Origin: a virus
Virus record (IMG/VR): IMGVR_UViG_3300023175_001936
Span: 1-25,047 of that record
DNA length: 25,047 nucleotides
Reading direction: 5' to 3' (one strand)
Part shown: positions 14,701 to 22,111 of the stretch, one piece after another
Position numbering within the stretch: position 1 is the first letter of the stretch
Layout of the letters: each line of letters starts with the position of its first letter
Program-made: the position numbers and the translations under genes
The notes under the pieces: model-generated
Database searches by the model: none
Seen by the model: the letters and a program-made list of their open reading frames with translations, nothing else
What the model was told of the DNA's origin: nothing

Positions 14701-16984
14701 CCAACCCTACATGAGATTCACCTGCTATGACAATTGGTATTTTTCCTTGAGAAGATAATTCTTTACTTTTTTTAATAAGGTGTTCATCTCTTGTTTCATT
14801 AAATGCATCTTGAATATCACCTATCTTTGTTTGTTTATCTTTGTTATCTTCTGGAAATGCTAAACGATATAATGTTCCTTTATCGCCACTTCCTTTCCAA
14901 TCATTTTCATCACTTGGGGTTTCACCTGTTGGATTCTCCCAATTTTCTATTGGAGGAAATCCTGCCTCTTTTGCTGCAGATTGTATGTATTCTTTTCCTT
15001 CATCATCTAAAAAATCATCAGGACTCATGGTATCAGTTCCTTCACCCTGTCCAATCATACTTGCCCAATTACCTGCATTAACTTGTGATTGATTAAGACC
15101 AGTTTTTTCCATTTGTCTTTTATACAATTTGGATTGGTCATTATGAACATCCATTTCATCACCATCCCATGTATCAATACCTGCACCCAATTCTTTGAAT
15201 TTAGGAACAGCATAATCCATTTCATCATTGAATTCTAATTCACCATTATCTCCAGTTGCACCACCTTCACCTACGAATACAATATCTTTCCATCTTTCTT
15301 TTGGTATGTTCTTTTTAACATCATCAAGGATATCATCAACCATTGCGGTTTCTCCGTGCTCCGTTCCATATACTTTACCACCACCATCTAAACCAAGATT
15401 TTGAATTTCTTTACCAGACTTTTTTCCTTGTAAAGTTGTTACTTTTGATTTTGGTTCTTCTTTGGGTTGTGGTTTTTCATTTGAAGTATCTCCACTAATC
15501 TTTTTTTGAATCTCTTTTTCTTTTTTTACTTTATTGTCATACCCACCTTGTTTTAAAGATGTACCTTGTTTTGGCTGTGGTTTAGTTTTACCATCTTTAT
15601 CTAACTCAATATATTTTCCACTATCATCTTTTTTGAAAGTTGGGTCATCTTCACCTTCTTTACCTTTTAGTTTATAGTTACCATTACCTACATGGGTATA
15701 TTTCTCATCTTCTTTTTCATCTTCAAATATTGCTTGGAAACCTTCTTTCATCAATCTAAAGGTTACTACCTTTTTACCATTGATAGTTGGCATTCCATGT
15801 TCATCTTTACCAATTGTTTTTACAGTTACTTTTTTATTTTTAAATCTACCCGTTAGGATAGTATCACCAACCTTAACAGGTAATACAATATTTTCGTTTA
15901 AAGAATTTTCAAATTCATCTTTCAATTCTTTATCACCTTTTGCTAAATTACCAGATTGATTTTTATCTTGAGAAATATCAGCTTTTGCAGAAATTGATTT
16001 TACTAATTCATATCCAGCTAAAGTTGCCTTACGGGTTGCATGTTTAAACCATTGTGAGTATGCACCACTTGAGTAAATATCTATCTGGTTGTTGGGAGTC
16101 ATATTACCAATAATACCTGCTGGAAAGAATGAAGTTGCCTTAACAGGTCCATTTGGATAGTTTGGGTGGTCATAATAATCTTCGATTTCTTGTGTGGTAA
16201 TCATATTAAGAACTTCCCAACCTATTTTCTTAGCTCTATCTATATTTACCTTTGAAAACACATCGTAATTTGGAAAAAAGAAGCTTGGCCCATCATCAAC
16301 ATCACTTCCAGCGTTCCCACCTAAGTTAGAACTCTCATTGATGAGCCATTCTTCAATTACTTCTTTAGGAATCTCAATTCCTTCATTAAGTTTATCAGTA
16401 ATCATTTTGAAAATCGTCATATTGAACTTTCCATATGCACGATTCTTAAAGAAGTTTTGTTTTTGTTCATCCGAACCAACTGATAACCCATTACGAGTTT
16501 CAGTTCCACTTATACCCCTACCTTGTGATGGTGAAGCATAAACATATCCACCCTCTTCATAACCAATTTCGGCCTTTCCTTTCCATGGTCTAAAATACTT
16601 TCCACCTAATCTACCAGAATCTTTCTCACCAACAACGGTTACGAAGGCAGTTGTTTCTTTATCGTATTTATCGAGGATTTCTTTCGGTGCATAATTGTTT
16701 CTTACCTGTACTATTTTTGATTTAGGTATATTGAACATCGTAGTCATGATTTTCACCTTCTCTTTGAAGTTAAAAGGTGATTTGGGTTTTTCTACTTTGT
16801 TGGAAGTACTGATAAAAACATTATTCTTACCGAATTTTTTGACAAGGTGTTGGTATGTGCCATAGTGTCCTTTATGGAATGGTTGAAATCTACCACCATA
16901 AATTACTACGACCTTTTTAATAGGATTTTCATCCTCTAAGAGCATTTGCTCTACGAGATATTGTGAAAGTTCATTCATATTCAA
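11720..16984 (-). CDS. Giant multi-enzyme polyprotein, 1754 aa: NMNAT-like, zinc ribbon, HD hydrolase, KxDG ligase-like
   Basis: Domains in order: leader 1-20; NMNAT-like nucleotidyltransferase 21-195 (GGRFQPFHKGHYG, later ISGTETR); unknown module 218-364; small module 365-415 (GRFKNKKVTVKTIG); a longer unknown module about 515-765 with GTEHGE, VGEGG and GESHVG, faintly like Tiki/TraB/ChaN proteins; zinc ribbon (Cys784, 787, 803, 806); Arg/Lys-rich 838-945; a KHFFDRLNDPRNGKEIS module; DUF5661-like segment 1100-1140 (KVEMEHTSD); HD hydrolase 1188-1345 (His1235, His1258-Asp1259); and ligase-like nucleotidyltransferase 1357-1754 (KTDG at 1396, EGIVF at 1726, Lys1738). LNE-G, INE-S, LRE-S, IRE-G and ITE-G lie near junctions. 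The second ATG (16978) is an alternative start. The frame is open throughout. Cleavage into separate enzymes is inference. Confidence 0.9.
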   Translation of the reverse strand: MNMNELSQYLVEQMLLEDENPIKKVVVIYGGRFQPFHKGHYGTYQHLVKKFGKNNVFISTSNKVEKPKSPFNFKEKVKIMTTMFNIPKSKIVQVRNNYAPKEILDKYDKETTAFVTVVGEKDSGRLGGKYFRPWKGKAEIGYEEGGYVYASPSQGRGISGTETRNGLSVGSDEQKQNFFKNRAYGKFNMTIFKMITDKLNEGIEIPKEVIEEWLINESSNLGGNAGSDVDDGPSFFFPNYDVFSKVNIDRAKKIGWEVLNMITTQEIEDYYDHPNYPNGPVKATSFFPAGIIGNMTPNNQIDIYSSGAYSQWFKHATRKATLAGYELVKSISAKADISQDKNQSGNLAKGDKELKDEFENSLNENIVLPVKVGDTILTGRFKNKKVTVKTIGKDEHGMPTINGKKVVTFRLMKEGFQAIFEDEKEDEKYTHVGNGNYKLKGKEGEDDPTFKKDDSGKYIELDKDGKTKPQPKQGTSLKQGGYDNKVKKEKEIQKKISGDTSNEKPQPKEEPKSKVTTLQGKKSGKEIQNLGLDGGGKVYGTEHGETAMVDDILDDVKKNIPKERWKDIVFVGEGGATGDNGELEFNDEMDYAVPKFKELGAGIDTWDGDEMDVHNDQSKLYKRQMEKTGLNQSQVNAGNWASMIGQGEGTDTMSPDDFLDDEGKEYIQSAAKEAGFPPIENWENPTGETPSDENDWKGSGDKGTLYRLAFPEDNKDKQTKIGDIQDAFNETRDEHLIKKSKELSSQGKIPIVIAGESHVGLVDKMMKNESIGLRESIAGTEVKCEKCNHSWEIESEDTEKYLCHSCGWDSQKQEYDFDAFDSWQEKMGLSEDVDIDERSKGKLRPADLLRRKAKMAGKRAQIQRRRARTMKRRKSIDKLKKIAYKKAYLEVYKEFMEDLFPGKTKAELTIQQAKVVHKNVLRKKKRVLKRARFKFLPKLRDAEVDKFDNKSNISFNKPKETNEMSKSTLNKIEKYAEKQLSPEDIEFTKHFFDRLNDPRNGKEISDAELTGFFKRLSKYKKKFKEFLEKYQQIVVKDKRHDINIPFVKQANQIIAKTVMRKDDFKTSNPVLAFEQLAKGMSLRDIAEKHEVSFEELKKEAGKGVKVEMEHTSDVKVAYDIAKDHLFEDPKYYTKLATIEEVGVGTGQSGIRMGYPSKDDLKRIEKRVKKQRNNTDSNQEYQYEPIREGKELKKLGITDFKSLFKKMPSDLQKRVYNLKNFGQRIDKHPEGNVLKHTITVVNRSIKEDDIDIAIAAMFHDIGKDETAGIHPKKGHITHFGHEKVSANLVNKYKKWIESVGGNVDTVHYIVKNHMRYKQLSDMRPKKQSDLKSHPNFDKLSKFSKHDRGGLGEGIITEGGAYGHMSHPFDTDINLTFGQLKDIVNRALEGTLEFTREKTDGQALAISWRDGRLVAARNKGHLKNKGENALDIKGVSDKFQGRGGLSDAYNYAMKDLSNAISSLNDKQRDKIFKQGACFMNLEVIYPTSVNVIPYGQALLVFHGTMEYNDEGVAIGENGEAARILAGMIKQVNKDVQDNYTIQGPPVVKLPKSTDLSKKRSKYSSQISKLQKEFGLKDTDGVANYHQAWWEQWVDKNSPSTLDNKTKMGLVKRWAFMDKKFRLDNKNITDSKTLEWAKKIDKEDQKKISKQNLMKFEQIFLGLGAEVLEFTSSALTVNPDAAVRDMKKRIDKTIKDVKKSGDPKKIEKLKLELQRLNSIGGSKKIVPNEGIVFLYNGNTFKLTGTFASVNQILGIFF

Positions 16985-16997
16985 TATACCTTATCAG

Positions 16998-17009
16998 TAT
17001 ATAAATATA
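16998..17009 (-). promoter_or_regulatory. Promoter-like A/T box before the 1754-aa gene
   Basis: The coding strand carries TATATTTATATA, about 13 bases before ATG 16984, with an AAGG in the short space between. It sits in the gap after the 38-residue gene, where the sugar operon ends and the head block begins. Confidence 0.4.
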
Positions 17010-17022
17010 ATATGTTTAAAGA

Positions 17023-17139
17023 TTAGTGATTCTTATAAATGAAAGGGTCTCTTTTACGAAGTTCTTCTAATCTTTTTTTATATTGCTTATTTAACTTTCT
17101 TTTTTTTAAGTATTCTTTAATTTTTTTTATCAACCACAT
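17023..17139 (-). CDS. Small basic phage protein, 38 aa
   Basis: ATG at 17139 opens 38 codons overlapping the end of the glycosyltransferase gene by 23 bases in another frame. The product, starting MWLIKKIKEYLKKRK and ending RKRDPFIYKNH, is extremely basic and helical. The ending EELRKRDPFIYK is one I recall from short proteins in other T4-like marine phages, which is the main support for calling it a gene rather than chance. Beyond the overlap, the stretch would otherwise be a noncoding gap. Function is unknown. Confidence 0.62.
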   Translation of the reverse strand: MWLIKKIKEYLKKRKLNKQYKKRLEELRKRDPFIYKNH

Positions 17140-18523
17140 AATTTTTTAAGTTTGTTATAAATTCTCTTTCAGTATCTTGTTTACTTTCAGCATATTTAAA
17201 AAGTAAAGATTGATTATGTATAAGTATATCTTTAATTGAATCATACCAATTATGTATTTCTTCAGTTGATAACGAATTTAATCTTAGTATTTCATCAGAA
17301 ATCATTTTTATTCTTAACGCATCATTATGTTCATTATCATACTCTTCATTTATAAAAGGTGAAAATGTTTTAAAACCTATATTTCGTAATTCTTGTAATG
17401 CACCAGCTTTATTAACTTGTATAAATGGTTGTAAATGTCCTATTGGTTTCCAAGTTTTTTCTGAAAGGTATAAACCATCTTCATAAAAATTTGTTTCGGT
17501 ACAAATATTAATATATGAATCTAAGTAAGGTTGTTTGTTTTCAAAATTAAATCCCCAAACAGAATTTATATCATCATAATCAATAGTTTCTTTTTTATTG
17601 TTTATAATATCAAACGATTTTTCGTAAAGTTCCTCACCTATAACATCACCTGCATGATGTAAGTAAAATGATAAATCATTTTCTCTATCAAATAAACTTA
17701 TATCATAAGAAACCAAGTTTTCTTTTATAAAATCTAAACCTAACAAACATAACAAAATCATTCGTTGAGGTCTTAATCTTCTATTCATCAATAAAAACTT
17801 TGTTTTACGAATTTTTGAATCTAAATCTTCAGATTTAACAATACTATTTTGTTGGTCGATATCATCCCAAAATTTATAATCAACCCCATCATAAATCTCT
17901 TTTAATTCTTTTGATTTAAATCGTAAAGACCATGGCCAGTAAACCATTTTTACTTTTTTCGGATTATGGTTTCTTACTTTTTTATGTAATGTTTCAATAT
18001 CAACTGCGGATGATAATAAAATTACTTTATTTTCTGGTATTTCATATTTTTCTAATACTTCATACAAATTAGAGAAAAAATCAATAGGAAATACTCCCTC
18101 AGTGCCATAGTTTATAATAAGATAAAAATTATCATTTGTTTTAATGTTATTTAAACTATCTTTCGAAATAAAATCTATAAAACAACTTTCTGAAAATCCT
18201 CCAAATTGTTTTCCTAAAAAATGATTAAAATTACCAAATGGCTCTACGAGATAAAAACACACATCATTTTTATATCTTGTATTATTTAAGTAATCATGTA
18301 TTGTTAATTTATTAAACAATAAATGGTCTGAATTTAAAAATACATTAAATACAGATGGTTGTACAAAATTTTTAAAAAAATGATTTTGTAATTCAAAATC
18401 TGATACGAAATCTTTTTCAAAGTATTTTTGTGAATAATAGTAATTTAATGCATTAGGAATCCAGTCATTTGGTCCTCTAAAATCATAAATTATATTCAGA
18501 TTTTTTATTTTTTCAACTTGCAT
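17117..18523 (-). CDS. Putative phage glycosyltransferase, 468 aa (paralogue 1)
   Basis: The C-terminal half carries the features of a phage glycosyltransferase-like family: an Arg-rich strand LLMNRRLRPQRMILL (244-258), YLDSYINICTETNFYEDG (333-350), LSEKTWKPIGHLQPF (353-367) and IGFKTFSPFINEEYD (382-396). In related sugar-transferring enzymes the TEK/SEKT-KP segment lies at the donor-binding site. The N-terminal 230 residues are divergent and not recognised. It overlaps the E1-beta-like gene by 11 bases. A clear paralogue lies at 22101-23342, sharing the C-terminal motifs but not the N-terminus, as if the two act on different acceptors. Transferase activity is family inference; donor and acceptor are unknown. 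Confidence 0.75.
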   Translation of the reverse strand: MQVEKIKNLNIIYDFRGPNDWIPNALNYYYSQKYFEKDFVSDFELQNHFFKNFVQPSVFNVFLNSDHLLFNKLTIHDYLNNTRYKNDVCFYLVEPFGNFNHFLGKQFGGFSESCFIDFISKDSLNNIKTNDNFYLIINYGTEGVFPIDFFSNLYEVLEKYEIPENKVILLSSAVDIETLHKKVRNHNPKKVKMVYWPWSLRFKSKELKEIYDGVDYKFWDDIDQQNSIVKSEDLDSKIRKTKFLLMNRRLRPQRMILLCLLGLDFIKENLVSYDISLFDRENDLSFYLHHAGDVIGEELYEKSFDIINNKKETIDYDDINSVWGFNFENKQPYLDSYINICTETNFYEDGLYLSEKTWKPIGHLQPFIQVNKAGALQELRNIGFKTFSPFINEEYDNEHNDALRIKMISDEILRLNSLSTEEIHNWYDSIKDILIHNQSLLFKYAESKQDTEREFITNLKNYVVDKKN

Positions 18524-19061
18524 AATACAATTCAGGATATTCTACTAATATATGTATTCCACCTTTAGATAAAGCTGTTTTGTAAGCAGGCAATATTTGT
18601 TCTGATGATTTTAAATCTTGAATGGTAACATTTGTTAACATTTGTTTGAATGGTTCTGTATAGTTTGCTTTGTGTTGATGGCCAGGGTCTAATGGTTTAT
18701 CAGAACCTTTACCAACTCTTACAATTACGTTTGGTTTCCACTCACCATCAGACATCGCTTCTAACTTATCCAAGTGATTAATAAGTTGGTTTGCTGCAAG
18801 AATAAGAAAATCCCATCTTGGGTAGAAAGTAACAACTTGGTGTCCTGTCATTGCAAGACCCATTGTCATTCCCATTTGAGTTTCTTCCATTACTGGAGTT
18901 TCAATCATTCTATCTTTTGGTAAACCTTCAATGGTTTTTGACATTGGGTTTCCGTAATACACAATCTGTTGGCCAATAAAAATTGTAGATGGATTGCCCA
19001 TACAAAGTTTCATAGCTTCTGTAAGTGCATCTACATATGGTGTAAATTCTGGTTTACTCAT
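18513..19061 (-). CDS. Short E1-beta/transketolase-type TPP pyrimidine-domain subunit, 182 aa
   Basis: This matches the pyrimidine-binding domain of two-subunit thiamine-diphosphate enzymes such as pyruvate dehydrogenase E1-beta. Seen are TIFIGQQIVYYG (26-37), the motif ETPVMEETQMG, with Glu59 in the place of the catalytic Glu that activates the cofactor, FYPRWDFLILAANQL, and DPGHQH (125-130), near the place of the usual GxQHSQ. E1-beta chains are about 325 residues; this protein ends after the first domain and lacks the transketolase C-terminal domain. The stop is natural and the next gene overlaps it, so it is not an obvious truncation. Its likely partner is the alpha-like gene at 23327, five genes upstream. 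Confidence 0.82.
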   Translation of the reverse strand: MSKPEFTPYVDALTEAMKLCMGNPSTIFIGQQIVYYGNPMSKTIEGLPKDRMIETPVMEETQMGMTMGLAMTGHQVVTFYPRWDFLILAANQLINHLDKLEAMSDGEWKPNVIVRVGKGSDKPLDPGHQHKANYTEPFKQMLTNVTIQDLKSSEQILPAYKTALSKGGIHILVEYPELYYAS

Positions 19062-20197
19062 AATATATCTGTTATTTTATTAATTTTTAGTTTTGTATCG
19101 AATACCACAGATATTCTTGTATTTGTTTTGCTATTATTTTTAAAATCATGAAAAGTATTACCTATGTATAATATATCATCATTAATATTTTCTATTTTAG
19201 ATATTTTATTATAGTTAAAAAATTCAAAAAATGAATTATCTGATGGCTGTATTTCATAAACATATCTGTTTGAATCGTGTGTCGAATCTTGATGGTATCC
19301 TAAACTATAATTTGGTGGATATTTCATTAACCAAATATTTAATAATTTAAAATTTTGTAATTTTTTGATTACATCATCAATTAAATTAGTATCAGTCAAA
19401 TCTTCATCATAAGCAACATTATTTTTATCAACAGAATATAGTAAATATTGTTTTTTATCATTATGTTTTACAACATCCAATAATGAATCAAAATCATTCT
19501 TATTAAAAATTTTATTTTTTACTAACTTTGGTAATTCTATTTTTTTAACATTTTCGTAATTACTTTTTTCTAATTCTTCAATAATAATTTTTGTTAAATA
19601 CTCATGACCCTTAAGATTAAAATGTGTATCACTATTTGAGAAATCCGCACCAATTGTTCTATAATCTCTTTTTTCGTTTACTACTAACATAGTATGATAA
19701 AAATCCAATTTATTATCATATAAAATAGTTCTACTTTTAATTTCTTCTGAAAGTTCTAATGTAGAATGCTCACCTCCCAAATCCATGTGAATAAATCTTA
19801 TTAAGATATCTTTTTCTTCTACAAACTTAATTAATTTATTAAATTCATCTATTTGTTTGTTATCATCTCCAAGTTGATTATATCCTCTTGCAAAACTTGT
19901 ACTCTGAACTATAATACAATCGGTGTTTGGATTTTCTTTTAACTTTTGATAAATCCATGTAACCATTAATGGATTTGAATTTCCATTCCTAGCAGCCACG
20001 ATTGGTTTTCTTCCAAAGTAATCAGCAACTTTTGTTGCAAATCTATTATCTACATTATATTGATAATGATGTGGTAATAATAATTTGTCATAGAAAAACC
20101 CATCACGAGGATGTTTATCATCATTAAAACCACCATATAAATGCAAACTTTGTCCCCATGTATAAGAACAACCTGCAAATATCATTGTTGAAATCAT
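19058..20197 (-). CDS. SGNH hydrolase fused to a 2OG-oxygenase-like domain, 379 aa
   Basis: Residues 1-215 look like an SGNH/GDSL hydrolase: MIFAGCSYTWG with candidate nucleophile Ser11, AARNGNSNP (68-76) as the Asn/Gly block, and SDTHFNLKGHEYL with His192. Such enzymes remove or transfer acyl groups on sugars. Residues 235-375 form a second domain: LGYHQDSTHD (His302-x-Asp304), RYVYEIQPSDNSFFEFF, GNTFHDF (His350) and NTRISVVFD (Arg361). An HxD, distal His and Arg fit the iron and 2-oxoglutarate pattern of aspartyl-hydroxylase-like enzymes. No signal peptide is seen. The gene overlaps both neighbours by one to four bases. Role in sugar acylation or oxidation is inferred. Confidence 0.78.
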   Translation of the reverse strand: MISTMIFAGCSYTWGQSLHLYGGFNDDKHPRDGFFYDKLLLPHHYQYNVDNRFATKVADYFGRKPIVAARNGNSNPLMVTWIYQKLKENPNTDCIIVQSTSFARGYNQLGDDNKQIDEFNKLIKFVEEKDILIRFIHMDLGGEHSTLELSEEIKSRTILYDNKLDFYHTMLVVNEKRDYRTIGADFSNSDTHFNLKGHEYLTKIIIEELEKSNYENVKKIELPKLVKNKIFNKNDFDSLLDVVKHNDKKQYLLYSVDKNNVAYDEDLTDTNLIDDVIKKLQNFKLLNIWLMKYPPNYSLGYHQDSTHDSNRYVYEIQPSDNSFFEFFNYNKISKIENINDDILYIGNTFHDFKNNSKTNTRISVVFDTKLKINKITDIL

Positions 20198-21189
20198 TAC
20201 GGTCTTGAATTTGGGTCAAACTGGTCTTTGTTTTCTTTATACCAACGAAGTGCATCTTCTAATCCACTTCTTAAATCGTATTTTGGTTTCCAACCAAGTT
20301 TTAATAATTTTTCATTTGATAATAATCTCTTTGGAATCATCGGTGCTTTATTGTTAACAAACTCAATTGGATTGTCGTTCCCCTCAATCTCTTTGATAAG
20401 TTCTAACACTTCCATTACAGTATATCCTTTACCAAAACATACATTGTAGATATCATAGGTATCCACATTTTCTGCAACTGTGATAAATCCACTAACCATA
20501 TCATCAACATGGATGATATCTCTTACCTCAGTACCATCGCCCCAAAGTGGAATTGGATTTAAATTATCTGCAACTTTTCTGATATTCGCAGGTGTTACAT
20601 GACACTTTTCAAAATCGTACTTATCATTTGGTCCAAACGAGTTAGATGGTCTGATAATTACACATTGCATTGGGTCATGGATTTGATTTGAAAAGAACTC
20701 ACAAAGAGTTTCTCCATATCTCTTCATCCAACCCACTGCTTTGTAAACAGGATAGATGTTTGGTGTTTGTACATTCATATCTTCTGTGCAATACTCTTCA
20801 CCAACATCTGGATATGTTGTATTAGAAGAAATAAACATAAACTTACGAACTTTGTTTCTCCAACTTTGTTCCATAAGGTTTGTATTCATTTCAACATTAG
20901 GAGTAACATGAAGAAGTGGATTCACTTTTGTATCTAAAGCATTTGAAGTATTTGCTGCTGCATGAAATACAACATCTACATCCTTTGATACTTCTTCACA
21001 AAATTCTGCAGTTCTTAAATCTCCTTTTAAAAACTCAACATTTTCACATCCTTCGAAATCGTTTCTTAAATCTCTACTCCAAGATGTTGCTCTAAGGTTG
21101 GTGTACCCATTTTCGTATAACATCTTGATTAATCGTGAACCAATAAATCCACTTGCACCTGTAACTAAAATTTTATCTGTTTTGTTCAT
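20197..21189 (-). CDS. NAD-dependent epimerase/dehydratase (extended SDR), 330 aa
   Basis: An extended short-chain dehydrogenase acting on a nucleotide sugar. The dinucleotide loop is GASGFIG (11-17), followed by GDLR near residue 58 and HAAA (76-79). The catalytic set is intact: Ser121/122 in FISSNTTYP and Tyr146-x-x-x-Lys150 in YPVYKAVG. IRPSNSFGP and VRDIIHVDDMV are typical of UDP-sugar and GDP-sugar epimerases. Length is normal for the class. It overlaps the preceding epimerase by 17 bases and the next gene by one. The exact substrate cannot be told from sequence; a 4-epimerase or GDP-fucose-synthase-like enzyme is possible. Confidence 0.88.
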   Translation of the reverse strand: MNKTDKILVTGASGFIGSRLIKMLYENGYTNLRATSWSRDLRNDFEGCENVEFLKGDLRTAEFCEEVSKDVDVVFHAAANTSNALDTKVNPLLHVTPNVEMNTNLMEQSWRNKVRKFMFISSNTTYPDVGEEYCTEDMNVQTPNIYPVYKAVGWMKRYGETLCEFFSNQIHDPMQCVIIRPSNSFGPNDKYDFEKCHVTPANIRKVADNLNPIPLWGDGTEVRDIIHVDDMVSGFITVAENVDTYDIYNVCFGKGYTVMEVLELIKEIEGNDNPIEFVNNKAPMIPKRLLSNEKLLKLGWKPKYDLRSGLEDALRWYKENKDQFDPNSRP

Positions 21190-22111
21190 AATATTTGTAT
21201 GTTTCTTTTATACCTTCTTCGAATCCAAGTTTTGGTAATAATCCGAATTGTTCTTGTATCTTAGTACTCATTCTTCTTCTCATATCACCATTGGGTTTGG
21301 AAGTATCCCAATTTATTTTTATTTCTTTACCACTAACCTTAGCAACAGTTTCAATCATTCTTTTGATTGATATTTCTTCACCACTACCTAAGTTAGTTGT
21401 TATATGTAATTTATCTTCTAAACATTTGATACAACCATCTGCAACATCTCCAGCGTATATGAAATCTCTTGTTGGTGTTCCATCTCCCCATGCTTCAATC
21501 TCACCATCGGATTCATAAACCTTTCTACAAGTTGCTCCGATTACAGTTGCACCTTCACCGAAGTTATCATATTCACCAAAAATATTTGCTGGTCTTACGA
21601 TTGTCCAATCTTCCCAATTGTGTTGTACTTTATATGCCTCCAAATAAATTTCTGGTATTCTTTTACTCCACGATGGAAACCAATCGTTTGGTGATGGAAG
21701 TGTTTTCCATACTGTATCTTCTACAAATTCTTCTGCTGGTTCATAAACGCCAACCGAACTCATAAATACTAACCAACAATTGTGTTTGTGAGAGTTTTCT
21801 ATAATATTTGTATTAACTTTTATAGATGGTTCAAGAAAATCCAATGGTCTTTCTTTTGCTCTGATTGGTGAACCTTTGATTCCAAATGCATTTACAACTC
21901 CATAAAAGTCAAATTCTTGAAAAAGAGCTTCAACCGTTTCAACATCTCTTAAATCTAAGTTTAAAAATGTAAAATTTTCATTTTGTGGTAAGTTTGTAGA
22001 TTCTTTAATATCTACACCAACCACTATGTATTCTTTTTGTAGAAGTTTGTTTACCAAGTGAGTTCCAACTAAACCACTACAACCTGTTACTAATATTGTT
22101 TTACCACTCAT
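21173..22111 (-). CDS. NAD-dependent epimerase/dehydratase-like, 312 aa, catalytic Tyr apparently lost
   Basis: Extended SDR fold with GCSGLVG (10-16), NLDLRD (51-56), VNAFGIKGSP and VFMSSVGVYEP (115-125) for the Ser. TIVRPANIFGEYDN and TPTRDFIYAGDVADG are standard late motifs. Where the YxxxK would lie, the sequence is WFPSWSK: Lys150 is present but the residue four before it is Pro146, with Phe145 adjacent. A different tyrosine (156 or 160) may serve, or the enzyme may have lost normal redox chemistry. The rest of the fold looks intact, so this is not simple decay. It sits between a glycosyltransferase and a complete paralogous epimerase. Confidence 0.85.
   Translation of the reverse strand: MSGKTILVTGCSGLVGTHLVNKLLQKEYIVVGVDIKESTNLPQNENFTFLNLDLRDVETVEALFQEFDFYGVVNAFGIKGSPIRAKERPLDFLEPSIKVNTNIIENSHKHNCWLVFMSSVGVYEPAEEFVEDTVWKTLPSPNDWFPSWSKRIPEIYLEAYKVQHNWEDWTIVRPANIFGEYDNFGEGATVIGATCRKVYESDGEIEAWGDGTPTRDFIYAGDVADGCIKCLEDKLHITTNLGSGEEISIKRMIETVAKVSGKEIKINWDTSKPNGDMRRRMSTKIQEQFGLLPKLGFEEGIKETYKYYEQNR

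Noticed and set aside
18513-19061. E1-beta-like gene as a frameshifted fragment of a longer gene
   Set aside because: Downstream of its stop no frame resembles a transketolase C-terminal domain; the next gene starts there as a glycosyltransferase with its own overlap.
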